From: Paenibacillus paridis
GTDB lineage: Bacteria > Bacillota > Bacilli > Paenibacillales > Paenibacillaceae
Direction of reading: 5' to 3'
Assembly: GCF_006345825.1 (NCBI RefSeq)
Contig: NZ_VCIX01000079.1
Coordinates: forward strand, 1 to 64,000
Length of the DNA: 64,000 nt
Made by a program: the position numbers and the translations under genes. The notes beneath the pieces are model-generated. The model saw nothing but the letters and a program-made list of their open reading frames with translations, had not been told where the DNA came from and did no database searches. Positions 1 to 8,478 of the stretch are shown here, piece after piece. Within the stretch, counting starts at the first letter, position 1. Each line of letters begins with the position of its first letter.

Positions 1-390
1 TCCATAGGAAGGTGTAACCGCCCGAAAAAAAGAGCTTACCTGAGAATGAACCATTTTTGTTAGGTAAGACTCCGGTTTTAGGGGGCCTGGCCGTTTGTAC
101 AAGATAGCAGTGTCTTGATAAACAAAAATTACAATTTCACTGCAAAAGTGCAGGATAGCTGAGTTGAGTTGCCTTCGTCCGTTGGCAAGCTCGCGCGGGA
201 GTTCCCATGAGTGAGCTCTGGAGCGAGCACGAGTTGAAGCATGAAACTACGCACTTGACCAAGCGTATGCTAAAGAATAAGTTAAATTAATGGCGAAAAC
301 ATTGTCGCAAACCGGTTTTAACAACCCCCGGAATGAACCAAGCACACCACAACTCCGTCTCACTCAGCAAGCTTAGCCTATAATGCTTAT
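1..390. other. Non-coding left edge, nothing recognised
   Basis: No reading frame here looks like a real gene: the longest frames are short, lack a ribosome binding site and have no recognisable motif. A short open stretch ends with a stop near 290 (it would encode a lysine-rich tail) and could be the remnant of a larger gene that lies outside the window or has decayed. The ten-base word GAATGAACCA occurs twice (near 46 and 333). I looked for tmRNA, RNase P RNA, 6S RNA and group II intron ends and did not recognise any. Treat as intergenic or a decayed remnant. Confidence 0.3.
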
Positions 391-1257
391 TCAGAGCAGC
401 ACATAGCCAATGCCCCAGGCGAGCGCGCCTGCAAACAGGGACGACAGGAGATTCACCCTGTCGTTGTTCAGCCAGGCGAAGCCGCGTACACGCTCCGCCG
501 CGCTCCCGCAATGCGCGGCGCGCTCGGTCTCGCTGCCGCATACCCGGCAGCGATACATGGCCTGGCCCGTTGCGCCGAGCAGCGAGTCGGCGAAAGCGCC
601 GGCCAGGCCGGCGGCGGCCGCGGCGGCGATGTACGCCGCCGCTAAGGCTCCGCCGCCCGGCGTACCCGCAGCAGCCTCTGCAGGCTGCGGGGCCGCCAGC
701 AGCAGCGCGGCAACGGCGCCGATGAACACGGCGCCTGCGAGCGCTGCTGCGCTGCCGAGCGGCGTGACACCGCCGCTCGTGCCAGGGGCTACCGGCTTGC
801 CGCTCGTTACCGATCGCGGCGCCGTCTTGCTGAGGGCCCCGATCTCGGTGGCCCAGGTATCGGCGTTAACCGCAGCCATCACGCCGATATACGCAAACAG
901 CCAGCCTTGATCCGGCCACAGCGCATTCGCGGCGCAGAGAAGCAAGCCTGCGCCGCCGTTAGCCCATACCTGTCCGGCATCGCGCCGGCCGGTTTTCTCA
1001 TATTTCGCTTCCGCCGTTGCTTTGGCCCGGTGCTTCCGCTTCCACTTCGACCAGAAGCTCGAAGAAACGAAAAAAGCGATCAGCAAGCAAAACCATACCG
1101 GCTCGCCCAGCACCGCAAAGCCCGTGCCCATAACAACGGCCGACCACGCGCCCGAAAGCGCGAGCGAACGCGAGCGATAGGCTGCCGCAGCAATAAGGCC
1201 GCTGCCGATTAAACCGGCTAGCAACCTTAACCACCATTCCTCCACAATACCAACCAT
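391..1257 (-). CDS. DUF92 family integral membrane protein
   Basis: This 288-residue protein is very hydrophobic, with about six predicted membrane segments, and matches the DUF92 (TIGR00297) family. Seen family motifs are GRRDAGQVWANGG (residues 90-102), NADTWATEIG (131-140), GTSGGVTPLG (159-168), FADSLLGATGQ (222-232), a CRVC...HC cysteine/histidine pair (237-250) and NNDRVNLLSS (264-273). The plant and cyanobacterial members include VTE6, a phytyl-phosphate kinase, so a CTP-dependent prenyl-phosphate kinase role is possible, but the bacterial function is not settled. The ATG is preceded by GGGAGG about 11 bases upstream. The gene is unusually GC- and alanine-rich compared with its neighbours, especially residues 170-220. 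It stands alone between the left edge and the phosphodiesterase gene. Confidence 0.85.
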   Translation of the reverse strand: MVGIVEEWWLRLLAGLIGSGLIAAAAYRSRSLALSGAWSAVVMGTGFAVLGEPVWFCLLIAFFVSSSFWSKWKRKHRAKATAEAKYEKTGRRDAGQVWANGGAGLLLCAANALWPDQGWLFAYIGVMAAVNADTWATEIGALSKTAPRSVTSGKPVAPGTSGGVTPLGSAAALAGAVFIGAVAALLLAAPQPAEAAAGTPGGGALAAAYIAAAAAAGLAGAFADSLLGATGQAMYRCRVCGSETERAAHCGSAAERVRGFAWLNNDRVNLLSSLFAGALAWGIGYVLL

Positions 1258-1310
1258 GCCAATCGCGACCTCCCGTTTAGCGGTAAACTACTCAAGTGGC
1301 TAGTTACCCC

Positions 1311-2054
1311 TTACCTATGGCTAACCGTCCGCTGCCGTACCTCATGCCAACGATCAGGATAATTTGTACAAATCAAGATCTCAGGATCAAGCTCAGCAAC
1401 CTTGCGGATCGCGCGTTTCTCATTTATGGTCCACGCCATGATTTGAATGCCTGCTTCTCTCAGCAGCGCTACGCGCTCCTTATTCAGCTTCGTGTAGGCA
1501 ATGGATAGAAAATCCGAACCTAGCTCCTTAAGCTCCTTAGGAAGCGTATTGCGCCAGCCGTCGATGATCAAGCCCGTGCGAATAACGCCGGAAAGCTTCT
1601 TCATTCGGTATAAGGTCCCTTCATGAAAGCAAGTAATAACGACTTCTTTCTCTGCCTTATACGACTGAATGCATTCCAGTACCTTTTGCTCAATTAGAGG
1701 GTAGCGAATGCCGTTGGTCTTCAGCTCGATATTGAGCTTGCAATGGCCAACCGTCTCCTTCAACACCTGATCAAGCGTCGGTACCGGCTCTCCCTGATAC
1801 TTTTGCGAAAACCAGTTGCCCGCATCGAGCGACGTGAGCTCGGCTGCGGTCAGGTTCTTCACGTCACCCTTCCCGTTTGTCGTCCTACGCAGCGTAGGAT
1901 CATGGATGACAACCGGGACATGGTCCTTCGAAAGGTGCACGTCAATTTCGATCCATTCCACGTCCGGATCCTGAATGGCCATCCGAATCGCAGCCATCGT
2001 ATTTTCCGGAGCGCGGCTAGACCAGCCTCTATGCGCTACGCACGGATTTCTCAT
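1311..2054 (-). CDS. Glycerophosphodiester phosphodiesterase
   Basis: A 247-residue enzyme of the GDPD/UgpQ family that hydrolyses glycerophosphodiesters to glycerol 3-phosphate and an alcohol. The catalytic set is visible: H8-R9 in AHRG, E36 and D38 in EIDVHLSKD, H51 in VIHDP, and the later NIELK strand. No signal peptide is seen, so it should act in the cytoplasm, recycling phospholipid head groups or lipoteichoic acid breakdown products. I chose ATG at 2054 rather than the TTG three bases upstream because AAAGGATG lies at a good distance from it. It lies 32 bases behind the CapA-like gene on the same strand and may be co-transcribed with it. Confidence 0.9.
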   Translation of the reverse strand: MRNPCVAHRGWSSRAPENTMAAIRMAIQDPDVEWIEIDVHLSKDHVPVVIHDPTLRRTTNGKGDVKNLTAAELTSLDAGNWFSQKYQGEPVPTLDQVLKETVGHCKLNIELKTNGIRYPLIEQKVLECIQSYKAEKEVVITCFHEGTLYRMKKLSGVIRTGLIIDGWRNTLPKELKELGSDFLSIAYTKLNKERVALLREAGIQIMAWTINEKRAIRKVAELDPEILICTNYPDRWHEVRQRTVSHR

Positions 2055-2085
2055 CAAGCGATCATCCTTTCAAGAACGGTATCCG

Positions 2086-3384
2086 TTATTCAGCAACGAG
2101 GCGGCCATCCGCTTTCAGCTTTACGCCAAAGGATATCGATGACAGGCGATCCAACAGCGTTTGGGCCGCTTCTCCTTCAAGCGGAGTCGGCTGTGCTGCG
2201 ACCGTAAACATCGGATGGAACGTCAACTCGCAGTCCCCGCTCTTCGTGCATAAAGCGTCAAGCACCCCGGTCTCGCCAGCGGTTTCCTTTGGATACGAAC
2301 TAAAAATAAAGTTTCCTAAACTGTATGCAATCCATTTGCCTTTATACATTTCAAACCCTTGCAGCACATGCGGATGGCTCCCGATCACAAGGTCAGCCCC
2401 CGCATCGATATACTGCTTGCCGAAGTCCGTCTGGTACGCTTCCGGCTGGTCGACGCGCTCCTTGCCCCAATGAACCATGACAACGACAAGGTCCGCCTGC
2501 TCCTTCGCTTTGGAAATCGCGTCCGTCGCCCGTTTGATATCATAGCTCTCTGCGAGGCCCGGCGTATTTTTGTCTGCTTTCCACGAGCTAAAAGGCACGA
2601 CCCTACTCAGGCCGACGTAAGCAATCTTAATGCCACGAACCTCTTTAATCACCGGCGCAAAAGCTTCCGCCGCATCATTCCCTGCGCCCATATGCTCGAT
2701 ACCCGCTTCGTCCAAATACTTCATGGTGTCCAGCATGCCTTCCACACCTTGGTCCAGCGCATGGTTGTTCGCCAGGCTCATAATATCGAAGCCCGCATTG
2801 CGCATAGATGGAAGCACATCGGGCGAGCCTTTAAATACATAGGGCGTTCCCGTCACCGGGGTTCCCCTGGTCGTCACCGGAAATTCCAAATTTCCCGCCG
2901 TCAAATCCGGTTCGCTGAGATAGAGCAGCGCCTGCTTATACAAATAATCATAACCCTCTCGCTCGGTTACCGCAGCTACATAATCTGCAACTAGCAAATC
3001 CCCGACGAATGACAAGCTGACTCGGTCCTCTGCACCTGCTTCCGCTCCCGGATCAGCCGCGCCCCCCTCTTCCTCCTCCGGAAGAATGGCCGCCTCGCCG
3101 TCATTGCCGCTATCAGGCTCTTCGGCAGAAGATTTGTCTCCATTCACTGCTTCGTCGTCGCCGGCTGTTCCTTCGTTTCCGGATTTACCAGCCTGCTCTT
3201 TCGTGCCTCCTCCCGAGAAGCTCAACCAATCTTTCAGTTGATCCGCTTTCGAGACGGCAAACCATCCGCCTAACAATATAATGATGATACCAAGCAGCGT
3301 AAAATTAACAATCATCCGTCTTTTGAGCCTTTTTTTGCGGTTAAGCTTGTCCTGCGAGTGCGTTTCAGAACGGGATACTTGCAT
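2086..3384 (-). CDS. CapA-family membrane-anchored metallophosphatase-like protein
   Basis: A 432-residue protein of the CapA/PGA_cap family (related to poly-gamma-glutamate synthesis proteins, calcineurin-like fold). A basic N-terminus is followed by one membrane helix (about 24-43), an acidic low-complexity linker rich in E, D, A and G (about 60-118) and the extracellular catalytic domain. Family landmarks are SLSFVGDLL, MSLANNHALDQG, VVMVHWGKE, GSHPHVLQGFE and YSLGNFIFSS, which hold the metal-binding D, N and H residues. The start is ATG 3384, with AAAGGAG nine bases before; a longer reading frame to 3423 lacks such a site. No capB or capC lies nearby, so capsule synthesis should not be assumed; the substrate is unknown. 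Confidence 0.85.
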   Translation of the reverse strand: MQVSRSETHSQDKLNRKKRLKRRMIVNFTLLGIIIILLGGWFAVSKADQLKDWLSFSGGGTKEQAGKSGNEGTAGDDEAVNGDKSSAEEPDSGNDGEAAILPEEEEGGAADPGAEAGAEDRVSLSFVGDLLVADYVAAVTEREGYDYLYKQALLYLSEPDLTAGNLEFPVTTRGTPVTGTPYVFKGSPDVLPSMRNAGFDIMSLANNHALDQGVEGMLDTMKYLDEAGIEHMGAGNDAAEAFAPVIKEVRGIKIAYVGLSRVVPFSSWKADKNTPGLAESYDIKRATDAISKAKEQADLVVVMVHWGKERVDQPEAYQTDFGKQYIDAGADLVIGSHPHVLQGFEMYKGKWIAYSLGNFIFSSYPKETAGETGVLDALCTKSGDCELTFHPMFTVAAQPTPLEGEAAQTLLDRLSSISFGVKLKADGRLVAE

Positions 3385-3438
3385 CGAAAATGGCTCCTTT
3401 GCATTAGGCTTAAAGTCCAACAAGCGCTAGACTCTACC

Positions 3439-3444
3439 ATTATA
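3439..3444 (-). promoter_or_regulatory. Extended -10 promoter for the CapA-like gene
   Basis: On the minus strand the sequence TGCTATAAT gives a perfect -10 with a TGn extension, about 55 bases before the CapA-like start codon. No convincing -35 is seen, as is common for extended -10 promoters. It would separate this unit from the hem genes upstream. Confidence 0.55.
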
Positions 3445-3485
3445 GCAATGATCCACCTTGGATGGGAGAACAATTCTTCCTATTT

Positions 3486-4961
3486 CTATTGTAAGATCGC
3501 CTGCGCCGCTTCCTTGCCCTGCCTGATGCAATCCGGCAATCCAACGCCGTCGAAGGCTGCACCGGTAATCCAAATGCCAGGCAATTCTTTCTCCAAACGA
3601 TCGCGCAGCGCCTTCATGTTCGTCAAATGTCCAACCGGGTATTGCGGCATCGAACGCGGCAGTCTCGTAATTTCAGTAAACAACGGATTGGCTTTAATGC
3701 CCATCGTTTCTTCAATATCTCTTCGAACAGCCTTGATCAATTCGGCGTCAGGGAGCCTCACGCTTTCCTCGTCGCCAGAGCGGCCGACGTAGCAGCGCAG
3801 CAGCACCCGATCATCCGGGCTCGTATGCAGCCATTTATTGGAGGTCCATGTACAAGCCGTAATGTGCAGCCCCTCGGAACGAGGCACAACAAAGCCCGAC
3901 CCGTCAAAATCCAGCCCAAACGTCGCTTTATCAAATGCCATGACTACATTAGCAACCGATACATAATTAATTCCGCGGAGCTCATGGCAATCGGTCAACG
4001 GCTCAAGCAGATCGGCCGCATCATAAGCAGGCGCCGTCATGACGATGCGGTCTGCCAGTAGGCTTTCCCCGCTATCCAGCACAACTTCATAACGTGCGGC
4101 TTGCAACTCGCTCGAAAGCTCATCATGGCTCGCATCCGAGCTGCCCGTATGGCGTTTAATCTCAAGCACCTTCGTGCCAAGACGCCTATGCGCCTTGCTC
4201 AGCGCTTGATCAAGCGCGTTTACCAACGTCGACAAGCCGCCCTTAAAGGTGAGGAAGGTTCCTCCCTTTGCCACTGCGGGGAGCGAGTTCGCAGCGGCTG
4301 TTGCTTTCCGGTTATGCTGCATGCCGCGGATCAAGCTTCCGTGCTTGCGCTCCGATGCTCCGAATTGCGGAAAAGTAGCCTGCAGGCTGAGCTTCTTCAA
4401 ATCACCCGCATAGATGCCTGCAAGCAGCGGCTCAGCGATCCGCCGCATGACCTGATTGCCGACCCGGCGCTCCAAGAACCCGCCAAGTGATTCATCGCTT
4501 TCGTCTTTGCGCACAGGGATAACCAAATCCATAAGCGCCCGCAGCTTGCCTCCCCAGGACAATAGCCCTGTTTTGACAAATGGCCCTATTTCCGTAGGGA
4601 TGCCGAGAACAAGTCCCGGAGGCATCGGAAACAATTTTCGTTCATGCAAAATATACGTTTTCTTCGCTCCCGGATTCGTTGTCGTCAGCTCGTTCTCTAA
4701 GCCAAGCTCCGTCGCCAGATCAATAATGGCCAGCTTGCGCGCCAAAAAAGAATCCGGTCCCTTCTCAATGACGAATCCGTCACGCTGCAGCGTATTTATT
4801 TTTCCGCCAAAGGCAGGAGCACCGTCTACGATGGTGATTTCAATGTCCTTGCCTTGCCGCTCCGCTTCCCGCTGCAAATAAAAAGCGGAGCTCAGTCCGC
4901 TGATCCCCCCGCCAATAATGACAATTCGATCAGGCTTTCCGATTCTCCGCATCCCATTCAT
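3486..4961 (-). CDS. hemY: Coproporphyrinogen III oxidase (HemY type)
   Basis: A 491-residue FAD-dependent oxidase of the protoporphyrinogen oxidase superfamily. In Bacillales this enzyme (HemY, also CgoX) oxidises coproporphyrinogen III to coproporphyrin III. The N-terminal dinucleotide-binding motif GGGISGLSSAFYL and the following GGKINT and EKGPDSFLARK segments fit the family, as does the C-terminal GVGLPDCIRQG FAD motif. Its ATG overlaps the hemH stop by four bases, which implies translational coupling. A second in-frame ATG at 4952 has better spacing to GGAAGG and may be the true start. It is the last gene of the hemE-hemH-hemY unit. Confidence 0.93.
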   Translation of the reverse strand: MNGMRRIGKPDRIVIIGGGISGLSSAFYLQREAERQGKDIEITIVDGAPAFGGKINTLQRDGFVIEKGPDSFLARKLAIIDLATELGLENELTTTNPGAKKTYILHERKLFPMPPGLVLGIPTEIGPFVKTGLLSWGGKLRALMDLVIPVRKDESDESLGGFLERRVGNQVMRRIAEPLLAGIYAGDLKKLSLQATFPQFGASERKHGSLIRGMQHNRKATAAANSLPAVAKGGTFLTFKGGLSTLVNALDQALSKAHRRLGTKVLEIKRHTGSSDASHDELSSELQAARYEVVLDSGESLLADRIVMTAPAYDAADLLEPLTDCHELRGINYVSVANVVMAFDKATFGLDFDGSGFVVPRSEGLHITACTWTSNKWLHTSPDDRVLLRCYVGRSGDEESVRLPDAELIKAVRRDIEETMGIKANPLFTEITRLPRSMPQYPVGHLTNMKALRDRLEKELPGIWITGAAFDGVGLPDCIRQGKEAAQAILQ

Positions 4962-5911
4962 TCCTTCCCGTGGCTATCCAACGCCTCGATGACTGATTCC
5001 GCCAACGTTTCCATATAAAGAGGATCGCGATTCAGCATCGCAATGCGATCCAATGTAATATCCAGCTGCTTCGATGCGGCCTGCGCTTCAATATCCAGAT
5101 CATACAATACTTCCAAATGATCCGACACGAAGCCAACAGGCGCGACCAGCACCGCTTTCACGCCCTGTTCCGCAAGCTCAGGCAAGGTTTCCAAAATATC
5201 CGGCCCTAACCATGGATCTCTGGTCCGCCCTGCGCTCTGCCACGTGAACTGCCAATCCTTCACATTCGCCGCCTTCGCAACCGCCGCTGACGTTTCCAGC
5301 AGCTGCTGCTCGTAAGGGTCGCCAACCTCCCGAATCTTCACAGGCAAGCTGTGCGCGCTGAACAGCACCTTTACGTTCTCTTCGCCGTCCGTTGCGGCTG
5401 CCAAGCGTCCTAACCCATCCACCACGCGGTCCGTAAGCGCCTGAAGCAGCTTGGGATGCATATGGTATTGCTTGACAAAAGTCATGGCGACCCCTAGCTC
5501 CTTCGCCTTCTCTTCCGCGCGTTTAATGTAGCTGCCCACGCTCATCGTGGAAAAGTGCGGTGCCAGCACAATGCCTACAGCTTCCGTAATGCCAGCCTTG
5601 GCCATTTCTTCGACACCGTCTTCAATGTAAGGCTTCGCATGCTTCAAGCCCTGGTAACAAACAAATCTTCCGGGAGCGAGCTGCTCCAGCTTATCCTGCA
5701 AGCCGGCAACCTGTCCATTTGTATTTTCACGCAGCGGAAATACACCGCCCACAATTGCTTCATAACGTCCCTTTAGCTCGGCAAGCAATTCAGGAGTGGG
5801 TGCATTTCCTCTGCGGATATGTGTGTAGTAAGCTTCAACGTCATCCATCGATTCCGGCGTGCCGTAAGACATGACGAGTACTCCGATTTGTTTCGCTTGC
5901 TGCTCAGACAT
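4958..5911 (-). CDS. hemH: Coproporphyrin III ferrochelatase
   Basis: A 317-residue ferrochelatase of the Gram-positive type (HemH/CpfC), which inserts Fe(II) into coproporphyrin III. It starts MSEQQAKQIGVLVMSYGTP and carries the conserved SAHSLP segment (active-site histidine) and a C-terminal PVGFVSDHLEVLYDLD motif with the catalytic glutamate. The reading frame is open further upstream, but AAGGAGG sits eight bases before ATG 5911, so that start is preferred. It overlaps hemE by eight bases. No [2Fe-2S] C-terminal extension is present, as expected for this clade. Confidence 0.94.
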   Translation of the reverse strand: MSEQQAKQIGVLVMSYGTPESMDDVEAYYTHIRRGNAPTPELLAELKGRYEAIVGGVFPLRENTNGQVAGLQDKLEQLAPGRFVCYQGLKHAKPYIEDGVEEMAKAGITEAVGIVLAPHFSTMSVGSYIKRAEEKAKELGVAMTFVKQYHMHPKLLQALTDRVVDGLGRLAAATDGEENVKVLFSAHSLPVKIREVGDPYEQQLLETSAAVAKAANVKDWQFTWQSAGRTRDPWLGPDILETLPELAEQGVKAVLVAPVGFVSDHLEVLYDLDIEAQAASKQLDITLDRIAMLNRDPLYMETLAESVIEALDSHGKE

Positions 5912-6974
5912 GACTTGCCTCCTTATCATTGCGTGCTGCGATGGCTTTTTTGGAATAGGATTGCACGAAAGCGGTAAGCTGTGCAAGCTTCTCAATCGAT
6001 GCTTCAGGGAAAAGGCCATGACCCAAGTTGAAAATAAAGCCAGGCTCCTCTATGCCGCTATCCATAATTTCTTTCGCGTATTCTTCAATGACCTGAATAG
6101 GTGCCGTAAGAATGGTAGGATCAAGATTGCCTTGCACAGCAAACCCGTTCGCAAGCCTTCGTCTGCCCTCTGCAATCGATACGCGCCAGTCTAGGCCAAT
6201 AACATTGGCTTTTACCTGATGCAATTCCGGCAGAAGCTCTCCTGAGCTTACGCCCGGGAAGTAGATTTTCGGCTGTGGCAAATCCGAAAGCTCTGCAAAA
6301 ATCCGCTCGATCGTAGGCAATACGAACTTCCGGAAGTCAGCCGGCGTCAATGCGCCAACCCAGCTGTCGAACAATTGAAAAGCTTTGCCGCCTGCCGCAA
6401 TGTGCGCGCGCAAATAAGTAATAACCATATCGCCAAGTTTGCGCATCAGCTCATGCCATAGCTTCGGCTCACTGTACATCATTTCTTTCGTTCGCAAATA
6501 GTTTTTCGAAGGTCTTCCTTCAATTAAATAGCTGGCAATCGTAAACGGCGCTCCAGCGAATGTAATGAGCGGAACCTCAAGCTCGCGATCCAGAATACTG
6601 ATCGTTTCGATGACATGACTAAGATCGCGCTCTACGTCTATTGGTGTCAGTCTCTCAATGTCCGCAGCAGAACGTATCGGATTCGCAATGACGGGGCCGA
6701 TATTAGCAACGATATCAAAATCAATGCCGATAGAGGCAACAGGATTCATAATATCGGAATATAATATGGCGGCATCTACACCCAGCTTGCGGATCGGCAT
6801 CATCGTAACCTCAGCCGCCAGCTCCGGCTGCTTGCATATTTCAAGCAATGAATATTTCTCTTTAATTTTGCGGTAATCAGGATCGTATCTTCCTGCCTGC
6901 CGCATGTACCATACAGGGATTTGATCAACGTTTTCCTTCTGGCAAGCCCGAATGAAACGGTCGTTATAAGACAT
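5904..6974 (-). CDS. hemE: Uroporphyrinogen decarboxylase
   Basis: A 356-residue cytoplasmic enzyme that decarboxylates the four acetate side chains of uroporphyrinogen III to give coproporphyrinogen III. The signature VWYMRQAGRYDP is at residues 21-32, and the second family signature around GAPFTIASYLIEG is present. Length is normal. It is the first gene of a tight three-gene heme operon, with hemH overlapping its 3' end. The ribosome binding site is modest (GGGGAACGGGA before ATG). A likely sigma-A promoter lies about 40 bases upstream. Confidence 0.96.
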   Translation of the reverse strand: MSYNDRFIRACQKENVDQIPVWYMRQAGRYDPDYRKIKEKYSLLEICKQPELAAEVTMMPIRKLGVDAAILYSDIMNPVASIGIDFDIVANIGPVIANPIRSAADIERLTPIDVERDLSHVIETISILDRELEVPLITFAGAPFTIASYLIEGRPSKNYLRTKEMMYSEPKLWHELMRKLGDMVITYLRAHIAAGGKAFQLFDSWVGALTPADFRKFVLPTIERIFAELSDLPQPKIYFPGVSSGELLPELHQVKANVIGLDWRVSIAEGRRRLANGFAVQGNLDPTILTAPIQVIEEYAKEIMDSGIEEPGFIFNLGHGLFPEASIEKLAQLTAFVQSYSKKAIAARNDKEASHV

Positions 6975-7011
6975 TCCCGTTCCCCATTTCTATGTATTTT
7001 CCTATGCTTCC

Positions 7012-7040
7012 ATTATGCCCTTTTTCGTCAAACCTAACAA
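7012..7040 (-). promoter_or_regulatory. Putative hemE promoter
   Basis: On the minus strand, TTGTTA (7040-7035) and CATAAT (7017-7012) are separated by exactly 17 bases and lie about 38 bases before the hemE ATG. The -35 is weak. The match is by eye only. Confidence 0.45.
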
Positions 7041-7059
7041 CCGCCGCTCGCCGACTTCC

Positions 7060-7132
7060 TATGACAATAGTATGACAATCAGCTCGCTTCTGCATGAAGG
7101 TCCTATGAACAAAAAGATGACTTTATGACAAA
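7060..7132. repeat. Direct repeats TATGACAA upstream of hemE
   Basis: The word TATGACAAT occurs at 7060-7068 and again at 7071-7079, two bases apart (11-base period), and TATGACAAA recurs at 7124-7132; a near copy TATGAACAA is between them. They lie just upstream of the putative hemE promoter in the gap to the pilus genes. One-turn spacing suggests a regulator binding site, but no regulator is known to me for this word. Confidence 0.3.
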
Positions 7133-7186
7133 GAGCAATCTCGCCCCTATCAAAAAGCCATCTTATCACATTTGCTTTATTTTTGC

Positions 7187-7873
7187 TTATGCGGTCTGCT
7201 CAGCATTGCCCTTCTCCAACTCCTGCTTATTGAAAGCGTCCTTGAATTGCGGGAAATAATAGGCTTGTATGCTCATGCGCAAGGTCAAAAGCGGTTTATC
7301 CTTCTTAATAAATGGATGTGAATACAAGTCTGGATATTCCTGATTCGCCGCTTCTTTTGTCAGTTCTGTCAGGCTCCATTTTTGCAAAGTGTACAACCGC
7401 TCATAATGATGCAGATTGTCGATATACGACAATAGATTCGGCAAGTGGCCGACTACCGTAACTTCAAAGCTCGTCGTGACGGTTCCCGATCCCGCTGCGT
7501 CAGTCTCTGCCGATTGTCCTTCTTCCGCTCCGCTTGACTGGGTAATTAGCGTAGGAGGCGCCTCTGATAGCTGGCCCACATCGTAGAAGAAAATAAGATT
7601 ATTCGAATCGTCTCTCACCACAGGTACGCGATTAGTTAGTTTCTCGAGCTGTTCATCGGTAATCTTTTCATCCGTGTAATCGTTCCTCACGCTTTCCAGT
7701 GTTTGCTTCTGCCCTTCCACCCCTTGCTTGGCTTGCTTTAAGCTGTCCAGCTCCGGCAGAAGATATAGAAATAGCGCAGCAACATTCAGTACCACCACTA
7801 GCGCAATCGCGGAAATAAAAATAATTTGGCCTTGAGAAAGGGAAGGCTTGGAGCCGTTCAACTTGATTTGCAT
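7187..7873 (-). CDS. pilO: Type IV pilus inner-membrane accessory protein, PilO-like
   Basis: A 228-residue protein with a short cytoplasmic N-terminus, one membrane helix (about 20-42), a predicted coiled-coil stretch (about 45-75) and a mixed alpha/beta extracytoplasmic domain, the layout of PilO. PilO pairs with PilN and links the PilM ring to the membrane platform. Identification rests mainly on layout and on its place directly behind pilM and pilN; sequence identity to proteobacterial PilO is expected to be low. It starts two bases after the pilN stop with a GGAG-type site inside pilN, and is the last gene of the pilM-pilN-pilO unit. Confidence 0.8.
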   Translation of the reverse strand: MQIKLNGSKPSLSQGQIIFISAIALVVVLNVAALFLYLLPELDSLKQAKQGVEGQKQTLESVRNDYTDEKITDEQLEKLTNRVPVVRDDSNNLIFFYDVGQLSEAPPTLITQSSGAEEGQSAETDAAGSGTVTTSFEVTVVGHLPNLLSYIDNLHHYERLYTLQKWSLTELTKEAANQEYPDLYSHPFIKKDKPLLTLRMSIQAYYFPQFKDAFNKQELEKGNAEQTA

Positions 7874-7875
7874 AG

Positions 7876-8478
7876 CTATTCGGCTCCTTTATCGTTAGTA
7901 AGCATAATGTCCAGCATCAGCTTATAAACGGATTTTCTCGTCGTCTGTATCGCCTTGCCGCCATCCGTTCCCGATGGAACGATCTCAGCCGTCGTCTGCT
8001 CGTCCACTTTTTTGTAGAAGCTGGTCAGTGCTACATCTTGCAGCTTACTGTCCTTCTCCAGCTTCTTCATATAGTCAACGACCTCGCCATATGCCTTAAA
8101 ATCAAGCTCCATCTTTATTTTGTGCTGGTCATCCGCACTGATCGATACGATCTTGGTCGTTGCAGGCAAATTTCCGATAATCGCTCCCAAATAAGGCTTC
8201 CACTCGGTTCGCGCTTCTTCCAGTTGGGCAATCGATTGCTCGGCCTGCTTATAACCCTCCACCTTAACTTTCAAATCCCCGTTGCTGCGGATGGCGTTAA
8301 TCTCCTCATTCAGTTGCAAGCTTTCCCGCCCTACGCCGTCCTTCTCCGCGCTCCATGTCATCACATAATAGAATTGAGCAGCCAGCGCAATCAGCGTAAT
8401 GATCAGCAGCAGCGGCATCAGCTTTGGATTTTTGGAGACGGATTTCTGCTTGGCAGGCAATAAGTTTATCGATTTCAT
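7876..8478 (-). CDS. pilN: Type IV pilus inner-membrane accessory protein, PilN-like
   Basis: A 200-residue bitopic membrane protein. It begins MKSINLLPAKQK, and the INLLP box is the conserved PilN segment that binds the groove of PilM. One membrane helix (about 21-43) and a coiled coil (about 50-85) precede an alpha/beta domain. Its ATG overlaps the pilM stop by four bases (ATGA). It should form heterodimers with PilO and connect cytoplasmic PilM to the pilus machine. Confidence 0.88.
   Translation of the reverse strand: MKSINLLPAKQKSVSKNPKLMPLLLIITLIALAAQFYYVMTWSAEKDGVGRESLQLNEEINAIRSNGDLKVKVEGYKQAEQSIAQLEEARTEWKPYLGAIIGNLPATTKIVSISADDQHKIKMELDFKAYGEVVDYMKKLEKDSKLQDVALTSFYKKVDEQTTAEIVPSGTDGGKAIQTTRKSVYKLMLDIMLTNDKGAE

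Noticed and set aside
1-290. tmRNA, RNase P RNA, 6S RNA or IS200/IS605 end at the left edge
   Set aside because: None of the conserved cores of these RNAs or a transposase remnant could be recognised in the sequence.
410-910. Long plus-strand open frame opposite the DUF92 gene
   Set aside because: It is an antisense shadow in a GC-rich gene: low-complexity alanine/serine/proline content, no ribosome binding site and no motif.
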